Assembly: GCA_032622095.1 (NCBI GenBank)
Contig: CP136064.1
Location: 263,417,863-263,481,862 of the forward strand
Direction of reading: 5' to 3'
Origin: Siphonodentalium dalli
Lineage: Eukaryota > Mollusca > Scaphopoda > Gadilida > Siphonodentaliidae
DNA length: 64,000 nt
A program made the position numbers and the translations under genes. The notes below the pieces were generated by a model. That model did not search any database. It worked only from the letters and a program-made list of their open reading frames with translations, and was not told the DNA's origin. Positions 40,290 through 50,636 of the stretch are shown here, one piece after another; the stretch's first letter is position 1, and every line of letters starts with the position of its first letter.

Positions 40290-42833
40290 ATGGATGCAGT
40301 CGTACAAAAATATGAAGAGCTCATATCTAAGAATTGTCCAACAAGTGCCAACAATATTCGCTCAAGTACACTGAAACTCAAACTCCAAGCACACTATGGC
40401 CCGGAAATTATATTTCGCAGACAGAGAAATAAGACAGTCCCAAGCTTCGTGTTTTCTTCATGCACAAACGATAATAGTATCGAGGAGTTGAACAATTTGT
40501 TTGAATCAACAGACAATGAACTTCTATGTAATTTTCAATCTGATGCATCGGTGGATCAAGATAGTGATACTAGTAGATGTAGCAATGAGAGTTCACTCCG
40601 ATATGAAATCATCGTCAAAACACATAGGTTACTCTATTTCTACAAAGGCAGCTGAGGACTGTATTCCCGATAGCTTGTATACTCTTCTTAGCTTAATCCT
40701 GGATCCAAATCAAGATGAGTTGACTCTTAGTCACAAGAAGAAGTCTGATACTCATCAAAAGATTCTAAATCTTGGCCAAGATATTGTATATGCTATGTTC
40801 AATGGTAATCGGAATACTCCAAAGCATATAGCTACTGGATTAGTTGTTCACCATATATCTAGGTCAAAGTTTCTTGTGAACTTTCTACATGCTGGTGGTC
40901 ATAGCATTTCTTATGAAACTGTTCAGCGAATTGACACTACGGAAGCAAATGCTCAGATAGAGAGATTCCATTTAAACAATTCAACTTTCATTCCCAACAA
41001 TTTACAGAAAGGTCAATTTATTCAATTTGCTGCAGATAACCTGGACATCATTGAGGAGACTCTAGATGGAAAAGGAACCTTCCATGTTACACAAATGGCA
41101 GCTTTTCAGAGATCCGTAGGCAAACCAGATGACAGCACTGCTGCATGCAAAATACAGAGGAGTGATAGAATACAACGGGATAAAGTTCTTAAATTTGTCC
41201 CACCAGCATTTAATAGTGTCGAGTATGTAAATGTTTCATGCCATGTTTCACCACAAGGGCTTGGCAGGATTGATGTTAAACCAAATGATGACCTGCAATC
41301 AGAAAGCAAATATAAGGATTTAGTCTACTTAATATCACGGAATCATGGTGATCAACAGTATGTTCCTTCTTGGACAGGCTACAACCAGAAAATGTCCACT
41401 GTACAATCAGAGAAATCAGTTATCGGGTACTTACCAATCATACCTGCCCCAGCCAATGATATGGACACAATTCTTACCGTTCTTCTAAGATGCTGCCATA
41501 TTTCTAAATATTTCTCACAACCAAATACTGTTATTACATTTGACCAGGCACTTTATTGCAAGGCAAAGGAAATTGTTTGGTTGTTGCCAGAAAAATTCTC
41601 AAATGTCGTTATCAGGATGGGAAGTTTTCATATAGCTCTAAATTTCCTTCGAGTAATTGGGCAACATTTAGCTTTGTCTGGCTTGACTGACATATGGATA
41701 GACACTGGGATATATAGTGAATGTACATCTGACAAGATAGATAATGAAGGGAAAGTTGTGGAACAGGTATGTTCGTGCACACAAACTAACGTTCGAGGCG
41801 ATGTACAGAATATTGTTCCAGGAATATCAGAGCTGGATTCGAGAGCATGAGGATACAAGATTTGATGTCTTGGATAATGAGGGAAAGAAGTTATCTACAT
41901 ATTTTAAGGTAGGGAAGGACATGGACAGCTGTAGACAGGTATCGGAAACAATGATGATGAAGATGGGGAAATTATCTAACAAGCTTGATTTATTCTGTGA
42001 ATTAAATTCCGAGAACAGCATATTTCAATACTGGTTGCAGTACATAAAGTTTTTTCAACTTTTATTGTGCTTTATTCGAGCTGAGAGAGAAGGGCAAATG
42101 GAATCTACATCTAGATATGATTAGGAGAATACTGCCGCTGAAGGCTGTATATGACCATGTTAACTACACAGGATGGGGAATTGTATATCTGCATGAGATG
42201 GAGAACCTGGATTCCAACTTTCCTACAGTTCATGCAGAATTTAAGAATGGTAACTTCGTCATAAAATAAACAAGCGAGAAGTTTAACCAGGTGTCGGTTG
42301 ATATAGCCCTAGAACACATTAATCGGAAATGCAAGACATCAGGCCGTTTAGTTGGTATAACTAGGAACAGGACTGCTTTGGACCGCTGGATGCTAACATG
42401 TGGTGAAAGGACCAAGAACGTTGAGGATGGTGTTCCTTGATCGGAATGAAGACTGGTGCAACTATCAATATGTCAACAGATAGGTACTCTCCAAAGATCA
42501 AGAAAGATGAAGAAGATGTACAGAAGGTGAAATCAAAGGTAGAACAATTCAACCCATTTTCTCGAAGAGACAACAACCTTATGTGCATTTCAACTAATGA
42601 TTTGGCTACCGAACATTAAAGATGATTTGCTTTCTGTCGTTGAAACCGGGATGTTAATTGTAGAGAAGTTTGTGAGTTCAAGACTAGATGATGGCCATAA
42701 CGTTGATTTTTACAGTCCTATTACTCTCAACAAGAGCAAAACTTTAACAACACTGTCTATAAAGGTGAAAAAGAACAAGAACACCAAGATTGAGACTGCT
42801 AAGAGTGAGTGTCATCTTGTCCGACAGTACTAA
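40290..42833 (+). pseudogene. Transposon ORF, N-terminal two thirds: probable RNase H-fold transposase
   Basis: Starts at MDAVVQKYEELISKNCP (40290), which follows a CTTTCAG acceptor-like site at 40265-40271. The frame shifts near 40600, 41750 and 42100, and stop codons follow near 42265 and 42440. The conserved body reads QFIQFAADNLDIIEETLDGK (first Asp, codon 41035), then NTVITFDQALYCKAKEIVW (second Asp, codon 41542), RMGSFHIALNFLRVIGQHL, then RAHKLTFEAMYRI in the shifted frame, and farther on YLHEMENL, EFKNGNFVIK and DIALEHINRKCK. I have a general memory of this arrangement in uncharacterised predicted proteins of cnidarians and molluscs. Assigning D, D and a late E as a DDE triad is inference from spacing and context. 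A role in cutting and joining the element's ends is therefore likely but unproven. Codon use resembles the downstream nuclease part, so they were probably one protein. Confidence 0.65.
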
Positions 42834-42984
42834 GTGCTGTAGATAGTGGAAGGGGTATTGATATTCCATCCATCCTTCAATTCGAACTCAACAAGACACC
42901 AATGTCACTCGCTTCACTAGATGGACAGCTCCATTCCACAAATAAAGCTGCATTATACTTCACATTCTATCCGACCAATACTCA

Positions 42985-44297
42985 TTGAACGAACTTCCAG
43001 ATTCTCCTAAGACAACATGCTATGTAATTGATGGTATGGCACTTGTTCAATCTATTGGTAAACCAAACCACTCTGAAACATTTGGAGATCTTGCAGATGT
43101 CTTCACAAATATAGTGTTGAAATACGTCAGGACAAATGGATGTAATCGAGTCGATATTGTCTTTGACAATTATTCAGCAGCCTCCACAAAATTTGGGACA
43201 CGCCAAAAGAGAAATCAGTCAACCAGATACATACACAAATTTGTTGATAGACGAGATCTTCCACTGCCACATTCCTGGGTAACGTTCATTGGATCATCAG
43301 AAAATAAGAAAATCCTTCTGCAGTTCCTGACCAGTGAATTACTCAAGAAATGTGTTGATCTACCAATCGGAAATACTGTTATAATGTAGCTGGTGGCTGT
43401 GCTGACTATCAGGTAGCTATCTCTGGACATCAACTGGATTCCCCATTAGATCATCTAAAATCATCTCACGAAAAAGCTGATACCAGAATGCTATTACATG
43501 TTCAAGATGCTGCAACAAAAGGAAATGCTAGAGTAATAGTCCAAAGTCATGACACAGATGCCCTTGTATTGCTTCTCGACCACATGCGAAATCTTGATGG
43601 GGAAATTATTATGAGTGCAGGGACTGTGAAGAAACCTAAATACCTCCCAATTAATGATATAGAAAAGAATTTTCCTGCACCAGTACTTAATGGTTTGCCA
43701 ATTTACCATGCAGTTACAGGATGTGATACAACCAGGAAAAGGGAAGAAGTCTACTTGGAAAAATACATGAAGACCCCTTCCCTGCTACAATCTATTGACC
43801 TGTATGGTCAGTTTGATAAACTTCTGGCAGAAAAGTTTATCATGCAACTTTATTCTCTATCATCAAATGCATGTGGTGTGAATGAACTCAGGGCTGAAAT
43901 GTTCCATCAACTAGCAGACTTATCAAAATCTCCACCAACTAAAGATTGTTTGCATCAACATCTACTCCGCAGTCAATATCAAACATTTGTGTGGTATGCA
44001 GCCCTCACGTCTGTTCCAAAGTTACCATCTCCTACCAGTTACGGTTGGAAAGAAGATGAAGGAGGCATGACACCGACTCTCATGACTGCCGAGCCATTAC
44101 CGAAAACATTTCAAGAAATCACAACATGTAAATGTTCAAGTTCCAGGTGTTCTTCGTCCAGATGTAGCTGCCGAAAATCCAACTTGAATTGTTCACTCGC
44201 CTGTAAATGTCAGTTGAATTGTTTAAACCCATACAATCTGGACAATATAGTGGACAATTGTGACAGTGACTCATTTTTGGATGATACACATGATTGA
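42985..44297 (+). pseudogene. Transposon ORF, C-terminal third: FEN1/XPG-like nuclease plus Cys-rich tail
   Basis: Two open pieces (42985-43389 and 43488-44297) are joined by one frameshift near 43380; the second frame is readable from about 43385. Conserved acidic motifs follow the FEN1/XPG order: YVIDGMALVQ (Asp codon 43030), VDIVFDNYSAAS (Asp codon 43165), SHEKADTRMLLHV (43467 on), QSHDTDALVLLL (DTD, 43551-43559) and HAVTGCDTT, which resembles the GCDY turn of FEN1. These acids bind the two metal ions in PIN-superfamily flap nucleases. The tail (43 to 34 codons before the stop, around 44124-44230) has the pattern CKC-x5-C-x5-C-x-C-x6-C-x4-C-x-C-x3-C, like the DNA-binding CXC (tesmin/TSO1) module. 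Stop TGA at 44295-44297. A helper nuclease for transposon DNA processing is a reasonable inference. The acidic residues themselves are intact despite the frame breaks. Confidence 0.75.
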
Positions 44298-44871
44298 ACT
44301 GTTTAAAACAATGTGAGATTCTGGTATTCAAATTTTAAAATGAAAATATAAATTATGAATCTTTTATCGGATTATACCAAAATATAGAAAATTTCGGGAT
44401 TTTGATTTTTTTTAAGGGGAGGGGTAGTATATTTCTAATAATGTTCAAACTATTGTATGTATGACATTATATTCTATCCTATTATTAAGAGAATAAATCA
44501 AGGCAAATTTTGAGACCATAAACTACATGTAAGGATAAATAATTCTTGGGGAAAAAATAATGTTAAGTTTGAAAAATATCCAAATTTCTGATTTTTTTTC
44601 CAAATAATTGAACTTTTTTAGTAAAAAAAAATTTCTACTAAATTATTAAATTATTTGGATGCATTTTCTGGTAGAATATCCATAGTATTACACATGAAAA
44701 CAATTTGGATGTTCTAAGTATTCAAAAATTTGGATAAATAACTTTTTATTAAAAATAGTGTTTTTTGGACGTCAAATCTACATATTTGACCAAAAAAAGT
44801 CGCCGCACACCCTAAACTGTTGACTACCGGTATTGGATGGTCCACAGATACACTGCCTAATAGAACAAAAT

Positions 44872-44933
44872 GGTTTCAGTTATATACATTCCGATGTCGA
44901 CGAAATAATTTTTTTCTTGCCTGGCCTCTGTAC
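44872..44933. repeat. Right terminal inverted repeat of the transposon
   Basis: GGTTTCAGTTATATACATTC and GATGTCGACGAAA, then TGGCCTCTGTAC at the end; inverse of 40184-40256 apart from a shorter middle. Confidence 0.82.
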
Positions 44934-45133
44934 TAATATAGGCTTATTAAATTTTATTTGAAGGGAATACCAGGGAATCTATAAACAGATTTTGATAAAT
45001 AAAAAACAAACAAATAAAACAAAAAAAGCCACAGCTACCCTCATGTGAGTGGTTTTGCCTTGGTTCGTTAATTACGCTAGCGTGTGATCATATTACGACT
45101 CTGTTGTTTTGAATTTCGCGAGCGCGAATGTCT

Positions 45134-45265
45134 CACAGTAGATCGATGGGCTTAAAGCATTAATGTCGTAATCGGCTGTCAAGAGGCCAACCCAAATCAG
45201 TCGACGTGCAACATTCTTCTATGTATATAAACGTCATTAAATCATTTATTTGTTTTTATTTATAA
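45134..45265. repeat. Direct repeat, right copy (partner 39059-39192)
   Basis: CACAGTAGATCGATGGGCTT through TATTTATAA, with about ten differences from the left copy. It is followed by unrelated sequence, not by the minisatellite. Confidence 0.85.
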
Positions 45266-46351
45266 GGGAAAGTAGGTCCATAATGATTTTTAACGGGTCT
45301 ACTCCGGCACTCTACTGGATCCAAACATTGGATCCTAGTAAGTTTTAATATTTGTTTAAATAATCTAAAATCAACAAAAACCCAACACGATCTACGTGTA
45401 TCTCAAAGCTTTATTTTCCAACTGTTGCACAGAAGATGATAAATACTGCATGGTTCTGTAGAGACTATACCGTGCGAAAGGAAATAAGATCATATTTAAT
45501 ATGGATTTGATTGTTATGATAAGTCTGCATACTTACATGCATCTGATAATCCATATATATCCTATTTTCTTGAATAAAATGAAAATACATACTTATGAAC
45601 AAAGCAGAAGATACATTCAGTTTCACGCGAATCGGTCAATGGTGAAACTTACACGATGACGTTGTTTGTCGACTATCGTTGAAATCGACATGCATGATGA
45701 CATGTTATGAATTATGAAATGAACATCCTGAGTATCTGAAGCGGGGAGCTCCCCAGCACGCCAAGTAATATAATGGTTAGTTTCAGTTCATGCACTCTCG
45801 ACAACATATACAACTATTTATAATTACCCCACCAAACATAAGCCTTATGCATGTGAATCTTATTTGGTGGGAATCTATAAAGCGATTTTGACAAGAATTG
45901 TTTTAAACGCTACATGCAGAAACCCCTATGTGATTGTTTTAGCTTTGGTTCGTTAATTACGCTTGCGTATATTCATATTAACCTATATGCAACCAGAAAT
46001 GTGTGGAATGTTTCTTAAACATATATCAAATTGTCACAGAAAACATAATATTAATAAAAAACGTGCTTTCCAGACAAGAACTACACCACTTCTCCCTGTA
46101 TTGGGCTGTATTTGGGCACAAAATAAAACTTCGTCGGAGCACCTATGTTCCACTTTAACCCCCATCTGACACCACACCATTGGGACTCTAGCCACTTTTT
46201 CCCTGTTTTATGTCTTACATGACAACGTGCTTTAAAAAAAACAGATGTCGTATGGCTGTGAAGTGTAATTGACATAAATATTTTTAAAAACATCATAAAT
46301 ACCCAAAAAGCGCGATTTTCGAATCGAAAATCGTTTGTTTTGGTCGCGGAA

Positions 46352-47866
46352 TACGGGTAGGGTTCTCTAAGACGAAGGTTCATTACCCCGACGGTTCGCT
46401 ATTCCGAAGGTTCATTGTTCCGAAGGTTCGATATTCAGAAGGGTCATTATTCCGAAGGTTCCCTATTACGAAGGTTCGCTATTCAGAAGGTTTTCTATTC
46501 TGGGCGTATTTAACCAGAAATGGTCACCCCCCCCCCCCCCCCCCACAAAAAACCACACGAGGAATGAAAAATACTATTATGCTAGTATTCACATAGAGTA
46601 CATTTATACACCCCATTCTAATTCCCAAATTGTCCAAGATGTCAGGGGGGGGGGGGTAAACAAAAAAATTCCGGCACCTATGCCGGGGTGGGTGGGTGGT
46701 CAAAGCCACCAACAAGCAATTTTTTCCGCAACTAAAAAAAAAATTCCTGCTGGTTTTTTTAGTGTTTTGGCAATGCGTTGGGCTTCAATACCACTTTGAA
46801 TGAGAGAAATAATGTAATTATAACTGTTAAACTGACTGCAGGCAGTTATCGTGTTGTATTTTGTATTTTGTTGTATTTTATAAGATATATGCCATATTAT
46901 ATACCATTTGAAATAGGAAGCTCTCTACCATTGTATTATCAACTTATCCGGTGTAATAAACTGTGGACATGTTGTTTTTGTTGAGTTACCGAAGTGTTTT
47001 TTGTGCTTAAGTTTCATCTGGGTTTGTTTCGCAAAGTGTATTATTTTCATTGGAGGTGGAATAACTCTATATTTAAAGATAGAGTTAATCCCCTTCCATT
47101 GAAAATAAATTTTAGTTTGAATTCTGCTCCTTATGTGAGCCATAACGGGCGAAAAACAAATTTCTATTTTTCTATGGGCATCTTCTGAGACACAGACGTT
47201 TTAAACTGTGATCAATTATAGTATTTTAATCATAGTTTATGGCATAGATTGTTACAGTTTATCATAATCAAGGCATTATAAAAAATAATCAGTGACTCGA
47301 AAATTAAGTGGGCCTTTAAAGTCAATACAAAGTCACAATTACAGATAGGTTCATCTCATACCCGTCTATTCAGCGATATTCTGCTACGCAGTATGTTATG
47401 GCGCTCAGTAGTCATTAAGCATTATAGCCCCACTATTATAATCCGCCTTTAGCTGGCGTATTCTTGACTCTAAGGGGGCCTCGGTGGCTCAATCGGTTAG
47501 GGGTTTCCTCCACCATTAAAACTGGCAATGTCGTGATATGGCCTTAGTGGCTAAAGCGACATAAAACCCCAATCAATCAATCAATCAATCAATCAATCTT
47601 GACTCTAAGAGTATTGAGATATAAGGTCATACGTAATGACATTAAATCTCAAGGAAACCCGCGAAAAAATATTTTAAGTTATTTCCTTCATAAAAAGAGT
47701 TTTCTTGATAAAGAACCCTCTCAATACTTTAGAATATAGAATTAACCTTTAAAATAACAAAAACCTTCGGAATAGCGAACCTTCTGAATAGAGAACCTTC
47801 GGAATAGTGGAACCTTCGGAATAGTGAACCTTCGGAATAGCGAACCTTCGGAATAGAGACATGTCC
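46352..47866. mobile_element. 1.5-kb element with satellite-like inverted ends and 8-bp target duplication
   Basis: It is flanked by TCGCGGAA direct repeats. Both ends consist of ~16-bp units, CTATTCCGAAGGTTCG on the left (46360-46505) and the inverse, CGAACCTTCGGAATAG, on the right (47757-47858). The interior includes an inverted-orientation copy of the 13088-type repeat, a stretch ending CGGCGTATTC-like text, a G run and the SINE. Shared interior blocks (AGGGTTC.TTATC.CGAAGATTC and TAATGTCATTACGTATGACC) occur again at 62718-63560. No transposase is encoded. Eight-base duplication fits several DNA transposon superfamilies, for example hAT, but class is not decided. Confidence 0.75.
47475..47596 (+). 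mobile_element. tRNA-derived SINE with (AATC)n tail and 13-bp target duplication
   Basis: The head GCCTCGGTGGCTCAATCGGT resembles a tRNA 5' part, with an A-box-like TGGCTCAATCGG. The tail is ATAAAACCCC followed by AATC repeats. TCTTGACTCTAAG occurs on both sides (47462-47474 and 47597-47609). No clear B box is visible, so the copy or family may be shortened. The perfect target duplication indicates a fairly young insertion by a LINE machinery. Confidence 0.85.
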
Positions 47867-48151
47867 TCGCGGAAAACACACAGGGACATATAATAACGCT
47901 GCTTTGACAATGTAACTGGATGGCAGTAATAACAATCGAGTTTCCCTACACAAATGCCAAGGGTCATAATTTCAATTATATAGTTGTTGATAACCGTTAT
48001 CGCACATACGGATGCGGTACAAATTAGACATAGGGTTTTCCCAATGGTTTAAAATAACACACTTCTGTGAAATCTGTCGCCATTTTAATATATAGCCGAT
48101 ATGAAGGCACGAAAATCATTCGAGGCTGTTTATCACATTAAAAAATAGAAC

Positions 48152-49297
48152 ATGGAGACGGATACTGTGTTTTCTTACTATGAGTATGACATTAACGATT
48201 ACGGTTCGGGAGAACTATATCCAATGAACGAAACAGATGATTATGCCCCGAGTGAAGGTATGAGGGCGTTCGAGGAAGGACACATAAAGGTGCATGGTTA
48301 TCTCAGTCTTATCGTCTGCTTATTCGGAATATTTACTAATATAATAAATGTTATAGTTCTCACGCGGAGGAATATGGGATCAAGTACAAGTATGATCTTA
48401 ACGGCGCTAGGGATATCTGACATGTTTTCGTTGTTCACATACATGATGTTCCTGATGTACGCCTACATATTCCTACAAACTGACGACTATACCGTGAATT
48501 CAAAGAGAGGCTGGATCGTCTACGCAATTGTCTGGCCTCACATGTCCTTCACCTTTGAACTTTGCGGCATGTGGCTGACTATAACACTGGCAATATTCCA
48601 GTATGTCTCAATATGCCATGTTCACCGTAGTGCCTCATTCTGCTCGAAAACTAGCGCAAAGAGAGCCATCGTTGGTATAACAATTATTAGTGCCATCATG
48701 AGTACACCAGTATTTCTCCTATACGAACCTACACCGGCACCCAAATATCTTGGAGGAGGATGGATGCTTAGTCAGAGTTCTGTAGTCAGCCGAAATCCTC
48801 AACTGAAGACATTTATTCTGATATTTTTTGGGATATGTATCAAAATCACAGCTTGTCTACTTCTTACAGTTCTTAGTTTTCTGCTCGTCAGAGCACTTCA
48901 CAAAGCGGTGGTGACCCGAAGACTTCTGTTGAGAACAAATTCCCTGGCAGACCGAGCTGATGATAGAAATACACGGATGCGAAGAACTACCATGATATTA
49001 GTCTGTGTAGCTATGATGTTTGTGAGTGTTGAATTTCCTAATGGACTACTAGCTTTGATTGGGGGAATTTACCCGACGTTCTACTTCTCTGTGTTCGTTC
49101 GATTGTCGGAATTGTTTAATATTCTGTCGATGATAAACAACGCGGCTAAATTCATTCTGTACTGTTCAATGAGTCGTATATTCAAGGAAACGTTTTTCAG
49201 GATCATGGATCCAAGGCGAAAAAAGTTCAGGGTTCGTGGTTTTGTATTGAGAAGGTTTAAGACCGCAGGACGTAACCATGGTAACCAGGGCGACTAG
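48152..49297 (+). CDS. Class A GPCR, DMSR/FMRFamide-receptor-like, single exon
   Basis: The 381-residue protein has seven hydrophobic helices (roughly 48-70, 80-107, 124-153, 171-192, 218-247, 279-302, 318-338). It starts at the first ATG (context GAACATGG). The N terminus is acidic, Tyr-rich, with a glycosylation site at NET 26-28. Family marks are HGYLSLIVCLFGIFTNIINV in TM1 (Asn63), Asp90 in TM2, KITACLLLTVLSFLLVRAL in TM5, EFPNGLLALIGGIY in TM6, and INNAAKFILYCSMSRIFKET in place of NPxxY. These match the myosuppressin / FMRFamide / sex-peptide receptor group, which bind short amidated neuropeptides at the plasma membrane and signal through G proteins. Oddities: the DRY site reads Phe149-Gln150-Tyr151, the TM4 Trp is absent, and the TM5 Pro is Ala. 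The frame is intact, with AATAAA 166 bases after the stop. The specific ligand cannot be read from sequence. Confidence 0.9.
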   Translation: METDTVFSYYEYDINDYGSGELYPMNETDDYAPSEGMRAFEEGHIKVHGYLSLIVCLFGIFTNIINVIVLTRRNMGSSTSMILTALGISDMFSLFTYMMFLMYAYIFLQTDDYTVNSKRGWIVYAIVWPHMSFTFELCGMWLTITLAIFQYVSICHVHRSASFCSKTSAKRAIVGITIISAIMSTPVFLLYEPTPAPKYLGGGWMLSQSSVVSRNPQLKTFILIFFGICIKITACLLLTVLSFLLVRALHKAVVTRRLLLRTNSLADRADDRNTRMRRTTMILVCVAMMFVSVEFPNGLLALIGGIYPTFYFSVFVRLSELFNILSMINNAAKFILYCSMSRIFKETFFRIMDPRRKKFRVRGFVLRRFKTAGRNHGNQGD

Positions 49298-49462
49298 AAT
49301 GGAAGAAATTATTAAGTGGAACAATTTTGAATGGGGATCTCCATGCTAATCTCCGGACCAACAGTTATGTATGAAGCAGTTGTTCGGAAACAAAGCAGGC
49401 ATATATTATTGAAGTCATAATATTTAACTGGCAGGTGCGCTATGTAAATTATAAAATTTTGC

Positions 49463-49468
49463 AATAAA
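49463..49468 (+). promoter_or_regulatory. Likely polyadenylation signal of the GPCR gene
   Basis: AATAAA lies 166 bases after the stop codon, followed by T-rich sequence (ATATATTTTGGAGAATTGTT). It is the first AATAAA downstream of the gene. Confidence 0.55.
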
Positions 49469-49479
49469 TATATTTTGGA

Positions 49480-50636
49480 GAATTGTTTCTTGAATTACAT
49501 CACATGCCCAACATTTTAAAAATCCATTTAAAACTCAAAAATAAAAATACACCAACATTATAATGAAATAATTTCAAAGCGGACCCGCCAGATAAATAAA
49601 TACCTGTTGTTTCTATATATTACCTTGCACACCAAGACACACACAAAAGTAGGTGCAACTATGTAACTTTTGCTCCGCAGATTTTCATGGAAGTCTCCAT
49701 TCATAATTGGTCACTTCCCCTTAAGGTAGTAGCGAGTCCTTCCAGGTCGCCCGACTCGCCAAGAACGCATTAAGGGAGTATCGAGTCTTTCAGTATAGTT
49801 CCACTTGACTATGAGTTGTAATTTACTTGTATAGGCACAATTTCTTATCTAATTTCTGTATATGCCAACATTGTGTTTTGATTTTGTTTTTGTTTTTGTT
49901 TTTTTGGGACAGGGGCTATTATAAGTTCCATGACTTCCATAAGTTCCATAAGATACGACGGTGATTTTTGAAGATGATACCTTGTTCCCTATTCGAGAGA
50001 ATGTCTCTTTCGGAAAATTTGACGCCATGTATGGGTGCATGGCCGTGCGGGAAAGTTGACGCCATGTATGGGTGGCCCGTGCCAAATAATTTCTAAATAA
50101 ACCACCACCCAAGACTGGGGGTGATCACACCGAGGGGTAAAAATGGCCGAAAGTTACATTCTTCCGAATACTTTCGAATGGGGTATTAGGAATATGAAAT
50201 AAGTTCAGTCACTGTCGCCATAAAATGCGATTAAATTGAATAAAAAACACCTGTCAGTCGTAGGAAACATTCACCACCAGTGTGTATTAATATTGTATAA
50301 CTGTGAAACACTTTGATATTATCTTTTATAGGTTTGATTTCACTAGTGTGTATAAAACGGGTCACGCCAGTATCTGTATGTATTAGTTTACGAGCAACTA
50401 ATTATGTAGAGTTACGCTTCCTGAATTTGGGCGGGAAACTGAGAGTCAGCACATCTGTATCAGATGACGTTCTATTAAGGTAAAATTCACCACTTGAAGT
50501 TCAAATAAGCTTATTCCCATCACCGGCGGGAGTTACAGTTAACACCGTCGCCTATTGAACATAATTAGTTGTTTGTAACCATTAGTGTTGTGCTGCTGTG
50601 CGTTTAACGAAAGGGGAGACGTAGATAGAGAGAGGT
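49480..50636. other. Gene-free stretch
   Basis: No exon recognised. GTTGACGCCATGTATGGGTG is repeated at about 50018 and 50055. (GTTTTT)n-like text lies near 49880. Confidence 0.5.

Larger units (their letters stand above)
40184..44933 (+). mobile_element. TIR DNA transposon encoding transposase-like, FEN1-like nuclease and CXC-like parts
   Basis: The left end GTACAGAGGCCA (40184) and the right end TGGCCTCTGTAC (to 44933) are perfect inverted repeats. The inverted ends resume further in, with TGTCGACAT, GAATGTATATAA and GAAACC at 40228-40256 and inverted at 44872-44900. TA flanks both ends (40182-40183, 44934-44935), compatible with a TA target site but not proof of one. The 4,750-bp body has one coding region on the plus strand (about 40290-44297), broken by several frameshifts, and an AT-rich 3' part. 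It lies directly after the EcoRI-rich minisatellite. An inactive copy of a cut-and-paste type element is the best reading. Confidence 0.82.
44298..45974. other. Transposon 3' AT-rich region and following gene-free DNA
   Basis: Up to 44871 the sequence is the non-coding 3' part of the TIR transposon. After 44933 no gene is recognised. The text CTTGGTTCGTTAATTACGCT with an upstream GAATCTATAAA.GATTTTGA block occurs twice (about 44974-45085 and 45870-45975), an old duplication. The right direct repeat (45134-45265) lies between. Confidence 0.55.
45975..47994. repeat. Dispersed repeat, copy B, interrupted by 46352-47866
   Basis: The left part 45975-46351 and right part 47867-47994 match copy A (25178-26300) in order and orientation. 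TCGCGGAA is duplicated at the break (46344-46351 and 47867-47874), while copy A has it once (26243-26250). At the site of copy A's own insertion, this copy reads ATTGGGCTGTATTTGGGC (46100-46117). Confidence 0.88.

Noticed and set aside
39059-45265. LTR retrotransposon suggested by direct repeats 6 kb apart
   Set aside because: The repeats do not begin TG or end CA, no primer-binding site or polypurine tract adjoins them, and the enclosed coding region has no gag, protease, RT or integrase. The enclosed element has its own inverted termini.
47475-47560. Functional tRNA gene
   Set aside because: Only an A-box-like head is present. No B box or cloverleaf could be drawn, and the (AATC)n tail with target duplication shows a SINE.
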